Positions 55,101 through 62,705 of a stretch of DNA of 64,000 nucleotides are shown in pieces (the first letter of the stretch is position 1; the number at the start of each line of letters is the position of its first letter). The position numbers were made by a program, and so were the translations under genes. The stretch lies in contig NZ_CP048836.1 of assembly GCF_010983895.1 (NCBI RefSeq), positions 434,001-498,000 on the forward strand, written 5' to 3'. Under the pieces are notes generated by a model. It searched no databases and was not told the origin of the DNA. It was given only the letters and a program-made list of their open reading frames with translations. Source of the DNA: Nitrogeniibacter mangrovi (GTDB lineage: Bacteria > Pseudomonadota > Gammaproteobacteria > Burkholderiales > Rhodocyclaceae).

Positions 55101-57607
55101 TGGTGGTCGGCCTCGGCCAGGTGGGTGAGCTGCGCCCCGGCCTGCTCGAGGGCGGCGTGCGCACCGCCGTGCTCGATTTCGCCCTGCAGGTGGCGCAATG
55201 GCCTGACGACCACCGCTTCGGGCCCGCCGCGGCGCCGCGCTCGGCGGCGCTCAGCTGCCTGCTGGTGGGCACCGGCGCCGGCGGCATGCCGGTGAGCGCC
55301 GCGGTCGAGGTGATCCTGCGCGCGGCCGTGTCCGCCGCCGACAAGCTCACCGAGCAGGGGCTCGAGAACCGGGTGGTGATCGACGAGATCGAGTTCATCG
55401 AAATCTACGAGGACGTGGCCATCAGCGCCTCCGAGGGCATCGAGCAGGCCCTGCGCGACGGCGAGCTGAGCGCCCGCGTCGAATGGCCGGACCGCAACAT
55501 CCAGACCGGCCAGGGGCGCCGCCGCCGGGTGCGTTGCGACGAGCAGCCCGAATGGTGGCATCGCCTCGAGATCATCGAGGAGGAGGGGCGCCGGGCGCTA
55601 CGCTTCATCTTCGCCACCGACCGCGCCCGCGCCGAGGAGACCCTCATGGCCGGCCAGCTCGAACTGGCCGACGCCTTCATCGCCCAGGCCTCGCGTTCGC
55701 CGGCGGCCAACAGCGAAGTGGCCAAGACCCTGTTCGAGATGCTCCTGCCCAACAGCCTCAAGGCCATGGCCCCCAACCAGTCGAACATGGTGCTGATGCT
55801 CGATGCCTGTTCGGCGCGCTATCCGTGGGAGCTGCTCGAGAACCGCTGGGGCGCGATCAACCGCCCGCCGGCGGTGGCGGCCGGGCTGGTGCGCCAGCTC
55901 AAGGCGCGCGAGTTCCGCCACCAGCCCCTGCACAGCACCAGCGCCAAGGCCTTCGTGGTGGGCAACCCGGATCTGGGCGGGTGGGCGAGCTTCCCCGACC
56001 TGCCCGGGGCGCGCCGCGAGGCGGAGGAGGTGGCGGCCATGCTGCGAAGCGGTGCCTTCGATGTGCGCGAGAGCGTGGACGAGCGGGCCGACGCGATCCT
56101 CGCCGGCCTGCATCGCGATGCCTGGCGCATCCTCCATCTGGCCGGCCACGGCGAGCACGAGTATCCCCTCGGCGAGGGCAAGGACGGCACGCCGCGCACG
56201 GTCTCCGGCATGGTCATCGGTCGCGACGCCTTCCTCACCCCGGGCGACGTGGAGCAGATGCGCTGGGTGCCGGAGGTGGTGTTCATCAACTGCTGCCATC
56301 TGGGCAAGACCCAGACGAGCGGATCGAGCGCCTACACCACCCTGGCGGCCAACCTCGCCGTGCAGTTCGTGAACATGGGGGTCAAGGCGGTGGTGGCCGC
56401 CGGCTGGGCGGTGGACGACGGCGCCGCCAGCGCCTTCGCCGCCAGCTTCTATCGCCACCTGCTCGACGGCCAGGCCTTCGGCGACGCGGTGCGCGCGGCG
56501 CGCGAGGTGGTGTGGGCCAACTTCCCCGGCGTCAATACCTGGGGCGCCTACCAGTGCTACGGCGATCCGAGCTATCGCCTGCGCGGCGAGGGCAGCGCGC
56601 CGGTGAGCCGGCCGCCGCAACCGTTCTTCGCCCCGGCGGAGCTGGTGACCGCGCTGGGCAACCACCTGGAATGGATCCGCATGCAGATCCAGCACGACGG
56701 CGAGGACCCGGCGCGCCTGGCGCGGATGCGCGACGGCATCGGCCACCTGATCGCGCGAGTGCCTGAGGACGTGCGCGAAGGCTGGCTCGCCCGCGCCGAC
56801 GTGGCCGCCGCGCTGGGTTTTGCCTGGGGCGAGACCGGCGCCTACGCCGAGGCCATCGACTGGCTGGAGAAGGCCATGCGGCTGGACACGGGCGACTGCC
56901 CGGTGCGCGCGGTCGAGCAGTGCGCCAACTTCAAGGTGCGCCTCGCCGGGCACGAGTGGGCGAGCCTGCGCCGTACCGACGGGCTGGATGAGAGCGCTCG
57001 CGACGAGCTCATCGAACGCATCGAGTCGGCGATCATGGAACTCGACCTGATCTGCCAGCGGGCGCCCACCTCCGAGCGCTACGCCTTGCTCGGCAGCGCC
57101 TGCAAGCGCCTCGCCTGGGTGCATGAACACCGCACGCCGCGCCGTGAGGCCCTGATCAACATGGCCAACTACTACCGCCTCGCCGGTCAGCTCGAGACCG
57201 CCGGCGGCCAGCCGCCCGGGGCCTACGCGTTCAGCAACCAGGCCCTGGCCGAGGTGCTGGTGGCGATGATGGACAAGGCTGCCGGGCTCGACGATGCCTG
57301 GCTGGCCGATTGCGACGCCATGATCGAACGCACCCGCGCACGCAACGAACTGAACCCCAACGTCTGGGACGCCCTGGGCGAGGCCGACTGCCTGCTGGTG
57401 CGGCTGCTGGCACGGCCGCCGCGGGGGCGCCTGCTGCGCAGCGAGGCCGAGCAGATCGGCGCTGCCTACCGGCTGGCGCTCATGCGTGGCGCCAGCCCGC
57501 GCGAGCGCACCACGGTGGTCGAGCACCTCGATTTCGTCGTTGCCCTGTGCGGCGATGCCCGGCGCACGCTGCGCGATGCGCTGGCGCTGATCCGTTCGGC
57601 CCTGTGA
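52148..57607 (+). CDS. giant multidomain protein: two alpha/beta hydrolases, CHAT protease, TPR-like C-terminus
   Basis: 1819 residues. Residues about 168-480 are an alpha/beta hydrolase with FIHGTGSS (from H177) and SHSRGG (Ser248). Residues about 525-830 are a second, LCAT/PGAP1-like one with LPGTMGS (from 530), YDWRMS and AHSMGG (Ser632). Residues about 880-1060 form an alpha/beta domain (VVVGHYAGDAIVSAEAALD, VVVGLGQVGELRPG), loosely like the M17 aminopeptidase N-terminal domain. Residues about 1150-1480 are a CHAT caspase-like protease with the hallmark PWELL (1226), catalytic His1334 (LAGHGEHE) and Cys1383 (NCCHLG). The last 300 residues are helical with a TPR-like repeat near 1555. No signal or membrane segment is visible. 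The M15 gene follows ten bases later. Confidence 0.88.
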   Translation: MSSDRTYLLAGLESAAQAPATREVRITRSRRIQPGAARGSQAPAEVSGDAVLRVELENGFVLWSRADDLLRERGRQIGQRDGEATWQIDFAPRPGQPARGSERGWLGLGVRLLEAFGVDLSGKAAGALGRSLEDKQLKDAPPGLYRCALGANAQGDPGLQPACDIGAESSPLLVFIHGTGSSTAGSFGALWRDDNAAGAALRHRFEARYGKRVFALQHRTLTESPIHNALALATALPAGAEVHLVSHSRGGLVGELMCLGMRDPDLDPLSPALIQTLFAADRCMAEQLGLARLDDSAAKARDAAYAADRAALLELLEVLHTKQLRITRFVRVACPARGTTLASGRLDRWLSVLDFIAGNGIFGDALDFLLAVVKERTDPRTLPGLEAMMPGSALTRLLQHPDLVTAADLSVIAGDTEGDSLWSQIKLLAADWFYGSDHDLVVNTGSMMGGLRRVEGHARFLRDEGGQVNHFRYFTNEKTVRWLSNGLLRTDEGDGGFQPIALAPVETPRWREALARSRGGTAPKPLVVILPGTMGSALQQQGETVWLDYWRLLRGQLSRLRVGQPAVEPVDLIGDFYGPLVEFLARSHRVEIFPYDWRMSVREAAARLADALERWLPDLERSGQPVHLVAHSMGGLVVRAMIADGGPGAAIWQRIVALPNSRFMMLGTPNRGSYEAVRWLTGLNATERKLALLDLTKNTDDIIDIVGRYPGLVELLPFAPDDPDFTEPALWKALKAELEATWPVSGAGVLRAARPTWSRLLAGAIDPDHMVYLAGCQEATVTGYRVEPANDWDWPPRRKLVFDATAEGDGTVTWASGRLTGVPTWYVEDTAHDALCTQTRAFPGLLDLLMTGTTDRLPANPPRARAGVPARFVLPEPPFTDDLPDAAAVSRFGFGGGLPATAEGGLPVAPRIRVSVRHGDLAYARYPVVVGHYAGDAIVSAEAALDYRLDHALSRRLRLGMYPAAPGSHALFFNEVPDARPQGAVVVGLGQVGELRPGLLEGGVRTAVLDFALQVAQWPDDHRFGPAAAPRSAALSCLLVGTGAGGMPVSAAVEVILRAAVSAADKLTEQGLENRVVIDEIEFIEIYEDVAISASEGIEQALRDGELSARVEWPDRNIQTGQGRRRRVRCDEQPEWWHRLEIIEEEGRRALRFIFATDRARAEETLMAGQLELADAFIAQASRSPAANSEVAKTLFEMLLPNSLKAMAPNQSNMVLMLDACSARYPWELLENRWGAINRPPAVAAGLVRQLKAREFRHQPLHSTSAKAFVVGNPDLGGWASFPDLPGARREAEEVAAMLRSGAFDVRESVDERADAILAGLHRDAWRILHLAGHGEHEYPLGEGKDGTPRTVSGMVIGRDAFLTPGDVEQMRWVPEVVFINCCHLGKTQTSGSSAYTTLAANLAVQFVNMGVKAVVAAGWAVDDGAASAFAASFYRHLLDGQAFGDAVRAAREVVWANFPGVNTWGAYQCYGDPSYRLRGEGSAPVSRPPQPFFAPAELVTALGNHLEWIRMQIQHDGEDPARLARMRDGIGHLIARVPEDVREGWLARADVAAALGFAWGETGAYAEAIDWLEKAMRLDTGDCPVRAVEQCANFKVRLAGHEWASLRRTDGLDESARDELIERIESAIMELDLICQRAPTSERYALLGSACKRLAWVHEHRTPRREALINMANYYRLAGQLETAGGQPPGAYAFSNQALAEVLVAMMDKAAGLDDAWLADCDAMIERTRARNELNPNVWDALGEADCLLVRLLARPPRGRLLRSEAEQIGAAYRLALMRGASPRERTTVVEHLDFVVALCGDARRTLRDALALIRSAL

Positions 57608-57617
57608 GGAGGGAGCC

Positions 57618-58187
57618 ATGAAAGATCGCAGCAAGGACGCCCTCGAAGGCTTTCACGTCGCGCAGTTGCAGCCGCGGGATCTGGTCAGCCCCAACTTTCG
57701 CGCCTACGAGCTGAACCGCTCGATGCTGGCCGCGCGTCAGGGCATCGACAACGGCTTCGCCTCCGACGACATCCTGCGCGCGGCCGTGCATCTGGCGCGC
57801 GAGGTGCTCCAGCCGGTGCGCGACGCCTTCGGCGCGTTCTCGCCCAACAGCGTCTATCGCAGTCAGGCCCTCGAGCGGGCGCTGAAACATCGCCCCGCCA
57901 CCTGGATCAGCACCAGCCAGCATACCGCCGGCTGCGCCTGCGACATCGAGATTCCGGGCATGGCGACGCTCGACCTGGCGCGCTGGGCGGCGGCGCACCT
58001 GGCCGACTTCGATCAGATCATCTGCGAGTGTTACGACCCGCGCCTGGGGCCGAACGCCGGCTGGGTGCACATCTCGCTGCGGGCCCCCGGGACGGGCGAG
58101 AACCGGCGCAACGAACTGAGCTACATCCGCCATCCGGACTCGGGGCGCATGGTCTACGTGAGCGGCCTGCGCGCCACCGTGGCCTGA
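57618..58187 (+). CDS. M15A-type zinc peptidoglycan peptidase without signal peptide
   Basis: The 189-residue protein carries the M15 zinc ligands: H102 and D109 in SQHTAGCACD (the SxHxxGxAxD motif) and H151 in GWVHISL, with the conserved VYRS substrate-loop Arg at about 81. Relatives are D,D-carboxypeptidases or phage endolysin-type peptidases acting on the peptidoglycan stem. No signal peptide or membrane anchor is present, so it would stay cytoplasmic until released or exported. GGAGGGAG precedes the ATG, ten bases after the CHAT gene stop, indicating one transcript. Confidence 0.87.
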   Translation: MKDRSKDALEGFHVAQLQPRDLVSPNFRAYELNRSMLAARQGIDNGFASDDILRAAVHLAREVLQPVRDAFGAFSPNSVYRSQALERALKHRPATWISTSQHTAGCACDIEIPGMATLDLARWAAAHLADFDQIICECYDPRLGPNAGWVHISLRAPGTGENRRNELSYIRHPDSGRMVYVSGLRATVA

Positions 58188-58220
58188 GCCGGCGGTTGGG
58201 AGAAGATGCGCCGAGCCTTG

Positions 58221-58226
58221 TATAAT
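58221..58226 (+). promoter_or_regulatory. -10 box of the argS promoter
   Basis: A perfect TATAAT lies 30 bases before the argS ATG, in the gap after the M15 gene. A weak -35 (TTGGGA) is 19 bases upstream. It marks the boundary where core-gene transcription resumes. Confidence 0.6.
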
Positions 58227-58255
58227 CCCGCGTTTCGTTTGCTTTTTCTGTGGCC

Positions 58256-59989
58256 ATGAGCGCTGACCCCAAACTCCACCTCGTCGACCTGCTGCGCGCC
58301 GCGCTCAAAAGCGTGGCGCCGGACCAGACCGGGGTGGCCATCGCCCTTGAGCGGCCCAAGCAGGCCAGCCACGGTGATTTTTCCGCCAACCTGGCGATGC
58401 AGCTGGCCAAGCCGCTGCGCCGCAGCCCGCGTGACCTGGCGCAGATGCTGGTGGCCGAGCTGCCCGCTTCCGAGCTGGTGAGCAAGGTCGAGATCGCCGG
58501 TCCGGGCTTCATCAACTTCACCCTGGCCTCGGGGGCCAAGACCGGCATCGTCCGGACCGTGCTCGAACAGGGCGAGGCCTTCGGCCGCGGTGCCGACAAG
58601 GACGTGAGCGTGCAGGTGGAGTTCGTCTCCGCCAATCCCACCGGCCCGCTGCACGTGGGCCATGGCCGGGGGGCGGCCTACGGCGCCTCGCTGGCCTCGG
58701 TGCTCGATTTCGCCGGCTTCAAGGTGGCGCGCGAGTACTACGTGAACGACGCCGGGCGGCAGATGGACATCCTCGCCACCTCCACCTGGCTGCGCTACCT
58801 GGCCTTCTTCGGCATCGAGGTGCCGTTTCCGCCCAACGGCTACCAGGGCGGTTACGTGATCGACATGGCGCGCGAGATCCGCGACGGCCACCAGGACCGC
58901 TTCGCCCGGGTGACGGCCGATCAGGTGCTCGCCGGCGTGGTCGATGTCGAGGCCGACAAGGAAGACCACCTCGACGGCCTGATCGCCAATGCCAAGGCCC
59001 TGCTGGGCGAGGACTACGCCTGGATCCACGACTTCGCCCTCGCCGAACAGCTCGGCGACTGCCGCGAGGATCTGCAGGAATTCGGCGTGTGCTTCGACAA
59101 GTGGTTCTCGGAGAAGAGCCTGTTCGACACCGGTCTGGTCGAGCGTGCCGTGGCCGAACTGGACAAGCGCGGCCACATCTACGTGCAGGACGGCGCCAAG
59201 TGGTTCCGCTCCAGCCATTTCGGCGACGAGAAGGACCGGGTGGTGCAGCGCGAGAACGGGCTGTTCACCTACTTCGCCTCCGACATCGCCTACCACCTGA
59301 ACAAGTACGAGCGCGGCTTCGATCGCATCATCGACATCTGGGGCGCCGATCACCACGGCTACATCCCGCGGGTGCGCGGGGCGATCGCGGCGCTCGACCT
59401 GCCGCCCGAGAAGCTCGAGGTGGCGCTGGTGCAGTTCGCGGTGCTCTATCGCAACGGCCAGAAGGCGGCCATGTCGACCCGCTCGGGCGAGTTCGTGACC
59501 CTGCGCGACCTGCGCAAGGACGTGGGCAACGACGCCTGCCGCTTCTTCTACGTGCTGCGCAAGAGCGACCAGCACCTGGACTTCGATCTCGACCTGGCCA
59601 AGAGCCAGACCAACGAGAATCCGGTGTACTACATCCAGTACGCCCATGCCCGCGTGTGTTCGGTGCTGGGCCAGTGGGGCGGTGTCGAGCGCGATCTGCT
59701 CGAGGTCGATCCGGCGCGGCTCGAATCGGAGCGCGAACTGGGGCTGTGCGCCCGGCTCGCCGCCTTCCCGGAAGTGGTGCAGTCGGCGGCGGCCGACTAT
59801 GCCCCGCACCAGATCGCCTTCTATCTCAAGGATCTGGCCGGTGACTTCCACAGCTGGTACAACGCCGAACGGATGCTGGTGGAGGACGAGGCACTGAAGA
59901 TGGCGCGCCTGGCCCTGGCCGCCGCCATCCGCAACACCCTGGCCAACGGCCTGCGTCTGCTCGGGGTTGGCGCCCCGACTTCCATGTAA
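58256..59989 (+). CDS. argS: arginine--tRNA ligase
   Basis: The 577-residue class I synthetase has the N-terminal tRNA-recognition domain (HGDFSANLAMQLAK), the HIGH-equivalent HVGH in NPTGPLHVGHGRG, and the KMSKS-equivalent region AAMSTRSGEFV. The C-terminal helical anticodon-binding domain ends with LRLLGV. The start is ATG 58256 (GTG 58250 is possible). It has its own -10 box, so it is probably not part of the caspase-CHAT operon. Confidence 0.97.
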   Translation: MSADPKLHLVDLLRAALKSVAPDQTGVAIALERPKQASHGDFSANLAMQLAKPLRRSPRDLAQMLVAELPASELVSKVEIAGPGFINFTLASGAKTGIVRTVLEQGEAFGRGADKDVSVQVEFVSANPTGPLHVGHGRGAAYGASLASVLDFAGFKVAREYYVNDAGRQMDILATSTWLRYLAFFGIEVPFPPNGYQGGYVIDMAREIRDGHQDRFARVTADQVLAGVVDVEADKEDHLDGLIANAKALLGEDYAWIHDFALAEQLGDCREDLQEFGVCFDKWFSEKSLFDTGLVERAVAELDKRGHIYVQDGAKWFRSSHFGDEKDRVVQRENGLFTYFASDIAYHLNKYERGFDRIIDIWGADHHGYIPRVRGAIAALDLPPEKLEVALVQFAVLYRNGQKAAMSTRSGEFVTLRDLRKDVGNDACRFFYVLRKSDQHLDFDLDLAKSQTNENPVYYIQYAHARVCSVLGQWGGVERDLLEVDPARLESERELGLCARLAAFPEVVQSAAADYAPHQIAFYLKDLAGDFHSWYNAERMLVEDEALKMARLALAAAIRNTLANGLRLLGVGAPTSM

Positions 59990-60004
59990 CCTGAATCGGG
60001 AATC

Positions 60005-60577
60005 GTGCGCGTGAGCGGTCAACGCAAGAACAGCAGCAAGAAACCGGCCCCCCGGAAGACGGGCGGCGGGGTGTTCGTCGGCATCATCATCGGGCTCATG
60101 CTCGGCGCGGTGTTCGCCGCCGGTGTGGCCTGGTATCTGACCCGGGCCAACCCGTTCGCGGGCCATGAGCCGGACACCGCCAGCGGCGTGACCGAGCCGC
60201 TCAAGCCACGCGTGCTGCCCGGCAAGCCGGGCGACAAGCCACTGGAGAAGCCCGAGTTCGACTTCTACAAGATCCTGCCCAAGGGCGACGGGACGGTGGA
60301 CATCCCCGCCGATGGCAAGGCCGCCGAGGCCGCCAAGCCCATCGAGAAGCTCTACCTGCAGGTGGGTGCGTTCGAAGATCCCACCGAGGCTGACAACCTG
60401 AAGGCGCGTCTTGCGTTAATGGGGGTGGAGGCATCGGTGCAGCGGGGCGAGTCGGCCACGGCCGGCACGGTCCAACGGGTCCGCGTGGGCCCCTTCACCC
60501 GCCTCGACGACCTCAACCGGATCCGCGCCGAACTGGCCCGGGCCGGCATCGAGAGCAACCTCGTGCGGGTGAAGTGA
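60005..60577 (+). CDS. SPOR domain protein (FtsN-like)
   Basis: This 190-residue protein has a basic N-terminus, one membrane helix (VFVGIIIGLMLGAVFAAGVAWYL, residues about 23-45), a Pro/Lys-rich linker and a C-terminal SPOR domain (LYLQVGAFEDPTEADNLKARLALMG to the end) that binds denuded peptidoglycan at the septum. Position after argS and architecture fit the FtsN-like proteins found there in betaproteobacteria. The start is GTG 60005; GTG 60011 is an alternative. dsbA follows 73 bases later. Confidence 0.88.
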   Translation: MRVSGQRKNSSKKPAPRKTGGGVFVGIIIGLMLGAVFAAGVAWYLTRANPFAGHEPDTASGVTEPLKPRVLPGKPGDKPLEKPEFDFYKILPKGDGTVDIPADGKAAEAAKPIEKLYLQVGAFEDPTEADNLKARLALMGVEASVQRGESATAGTVQRVRVGPFTRLDDLNRIRAELARAGIESNLVRVK

Positions 60578-60650
60578 TCCGGCGCGGGAACTCGAACCGG
60601 CAGCGCACGTCTCAACCGCGTCTGCGTCGACTGAAAGGAACAAGGAAAAG

Positions 60651-61292
60651 ATGAACCGACGTCTCGCCCTCAAGCAACTGGCCGCCGTGGCCGGTCTGTC
60701 CGCCATCGGCCTGCCGGTGCGTGCCCAGTCCGCCGGCACCTTCGCCCCCGTCAACCCGCCCCAGCCCACGGACGATCCTTCGCGCATCGAGGTGCTCGAA
60801 TTCTTCCACTACGGCTGCCCGCACTGCCGCGCCTTCGATCCGCTGGTGTCGGCCTGGGTCGCCAAGCAGCAGCCGGATGTCGCCTTCGTGCGTGTGCCGG
60901 CCATCTGGGGCAACCCCAAGCTGCGCGGCCTGGCGCAGTTCTACTACGCGATGGAGGCCATCGACGTGGCCGACAAGCTGCACCCCAAGGTCTTCGAGGC
61001 CTATCAGGATCAGCACGTGCCACTCGAGACCGAAGCCGGCGCCGCCGATTGGGTGGGTTCCATGGGGGTGGACCGCAAGAAGTTCCTCGATGCCTACAAG
61101 TCCTTCGGGGTGAGTGGGCAGGTCCGGCGGGCCGATCAGCTGGCGCGCAACTACCGCATCCGCGGCGTGCCCACCCTGGCCATCGACGGGCGCTTCGAGA
61201 CCTCCGGGTCCATGGCGGGTTCGCACGAGGCCTCGCTGGAAGTGGCCGATGAACTCATCGCCCGGGTGCGAGCATCCCGCGCCAAACGCTGA
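60651..61292 (+). CDS. dsbA: thiol:disulfide interchange protein DsbA
   Basis: The 213-residue protein has a signal peptide (LKQLAAVAGLSAIGLPVRA, then QS) and a DsbA thioredoxin fold with active site FFHYGCPHC and cis-Pro loop RGVPTLAIDG. The inserted helical domain lies between. It oxidises periplasmic cysteines. The argS-SPOR-dsbA-SDR order is common in betaproteobacteria. AAAGGAACAAGGA upstream supplies the ribosome site. Confidence 0.94.
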   Translation: MNRRLALKQLAAVAGLSAIGLPVRAQSAGTFAPVNPPQPTDDPSRIEVLEFFHYGCPHCRAFDPLVSAWVAKQQPDVAFVRVPAIWGNPKLRGLAQFYYAMEAIDVADKLHPKVFEAYQDQHVPLETEAGAADWVGSMGVDRKKFLDAYKSFGVSGQVRRADQLARNYRIRGVPTLAIDGRFETSGSMAGSHEASLEVADELIARVRASRAKR

Positions 61293-61297
61293 ACGCC

Positions 61298-62098
61298 GTG
61301 CGTGAGTCGACGCGCTGTGTGGCGGATGACCGCCCGCAGCGCGTTTTCATTACCGGCGCCAGTAGTGGAATCGGGGCCGCCCTGGCGCGACACTACGGTC
61401 GGGCCGGCGCCTGCGTCGGCCTGCTGGGACGACGCGAGGCGGCGCTCGAGGCGGTGGCGGCGGGGCTCGATGGTGAGGCGATGGTGCTTGTCGCCGATGT
61501 GGCCGACCCGCGCGCCATGCGCGAAGCGGCGCACCGCTTCGTCGCGCGCTTCGGGCCGCCGGACATCGTCATCGCCAGCGCCGGGGTGTCGGCGGGCACG
61601 CTGACCGAACACGAGGAGGACGGCGACGTGTTCGCGCGCATCCTCGCGATCAACGTGCTGGGGATGGTGAACACCTTCCGCCCCTTCCTGCTCGACATGC
61701 GCCGCACCGGTGCCGGCACCCTGGTGGGCATCGCCTCGGTGGCCGGCGTGCGCGGGCTGCCGGGGGCGGGGGCCTACAGCGCGTCCAAGGCGGCGGCGCA
61801 CCGTTATCTCGAGAGCCTGCGGGTCGAGCTGCACGGCTCCGGGGTACGGGTGGTCACGCTCTCGCCCGGCTATATCGACACGCCGATGACCCGCATCAAC
61901 CCCTACCCGATGCCTTTCCTGATGGACGCCGACGTGGCGGCGCGACGCATGGCCCGGGTCATCGCGGCCGGGCGCCGTCACGCGGTGGTGCCCTGGCAGA
62001 TGGGGGTGGTCGCCCGTGTGCTCGGCTGGATGCCCGGCGCGCTCTTCGATCGGGTGTTTGCCCGCGCCGGGCGCAAGCCGCGAAATATTCCACTGTAA
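61298..62098 (+). CDS. SDR family oxidoreductase
   Basis: The 266-residue classical SDR has the cofactor motif TGASSGIG (about 18), NxxG-type IASAGVS, the catalytic Ser in IASVAG and YSASKAA (about 155). It begins with a GTG six bases after the dsbA stop. The C-terminal part resembles the DltE/short-chain dehydrogenases acting on hydrophobic substrates. The substrate is unknown; co-transcription with dsbA is likely from spacing. Confidence 0.88.
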   Translation: MRESTRCVADDRPQRVFITGASSGIGAALARHYGRAGACVGLLGRREAALEAVAAGLDGEAMVLVADVADPRAMREAAHRFVARFGPPDIVIASAGVSAGTLTEHEEDGDVFARILAINVLGMVNTFRPFLLDMRRTGAGTLVGIASVAGVRGLPGAGAYSASKAAAHRYLESLRVELHGSGVRVVTLSPGYIDTPMTRINPYPMPFLMDADVAARRMARVIAAGRRHAVVPWQMGVVARVLGWMPGALFDRVFARAGRKPRNIPL

Positions 62099-62184
62099 AT
62101 GGGCGCGACGCCACGCAGACTGTCAAGTGAAGGCGCCAGCGGTCGTTGACGCCAGTGTCAGGACGCATCACAAGGAGGTGGGCC

Positions 62185-62592
62185 ATGGATGAAATCAACG
62201 AGCGTCGCCAGCGCCAGCGGGTGATCGTCGACCAGGACAGCGCGACCGTCTTCCGTCTGAGTTGCGACGGCGCCCCGATGCATGTGCGCGACGTCTCGCT
62301 CGACGGCTTCGCGATGCAGGCGGCGACGGCCCCGGACGCCCGTCACGAATTCGCCTTCCGGCTCGAGCATTCGCGTCTGCCCGGCGTCATCACCGGCCGT
62401 GCCCAGGTGGTCAATTACGCGCGTGGGGTCACGGCCGACAGCGGCGTCGCCGGCTGTCGCATCCTCAGCGTCGACGGCGACGGCGGCGAGATGCTGGCGC
62501 AGTGGCTGTCGGAGCATGTGACCCGTGTCGCCAGCCTGCCGCTTACCGCGGACGAGGCACGCCACATCGTCGCCGGGCCGTCGCTGGTCTGA
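62185..62592 (+). CDS. PilZ-like domain protein
   Basis: The 135-residue protein opens ERRQRQRV and has RDVSLDGFAM further on, which together match the c-di-GMP-binding RxxxR and [D/N]xSxxG motifs of PilZ domains. A small beta-barrel follows. A perfect AAGGAGGTG precedes the ATG at 62185. It is probably a cytoplasmic c-di-GMP effector; the target is not visible among the neighbours. Confidence 0.82.
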   Translation: MDEINERRQRQRVIVDQDSATVFRLSCDGAPMHVRDVSLDGFAMQAATAPDARHEFAFRLEHSRLPGVITGRAQVVNYARGVTADSGVAGCRILSVDGDGGEMLAQWLSEHVTRVASLPLTADEARHIVAGPSLV

Positions 62593-62650
62593 GCGATGGG
62601 GCGCCCGAGGGGCGCCACGGGCGGAGGATTACGCTAGACTGGGACGCTGA

Positions 62651-62680
62651 GATCGCCCCGAGCTTCGATCTCGGGGGATC
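62651..62680 (+). other. hairpin in the leader of the TAXI binding-protein gene
   Basis: GATCGCCCCGAG and CTCGGGGGATC pair over about 11 bases with one bulge around a 6-7-base loop, 12 bases before the AAGGAGG ribosome site. It may stabilise the mRNA or terminate upstream transcription; there is no T-tract. Confidence 0.4.
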
Positions 62681-62705
62681 GTCCTTGCCATAAGGAGGCC
62701 CAGTG

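Noticed and set aside
53090-55561. 823-codon antisense frame inside the CHAT gene
   Set aside because: It has low-complexity His/Gly/Ala/Gln composition, no start signal and no domain. The plus-strand protein has clear catalytic motifs throughout.
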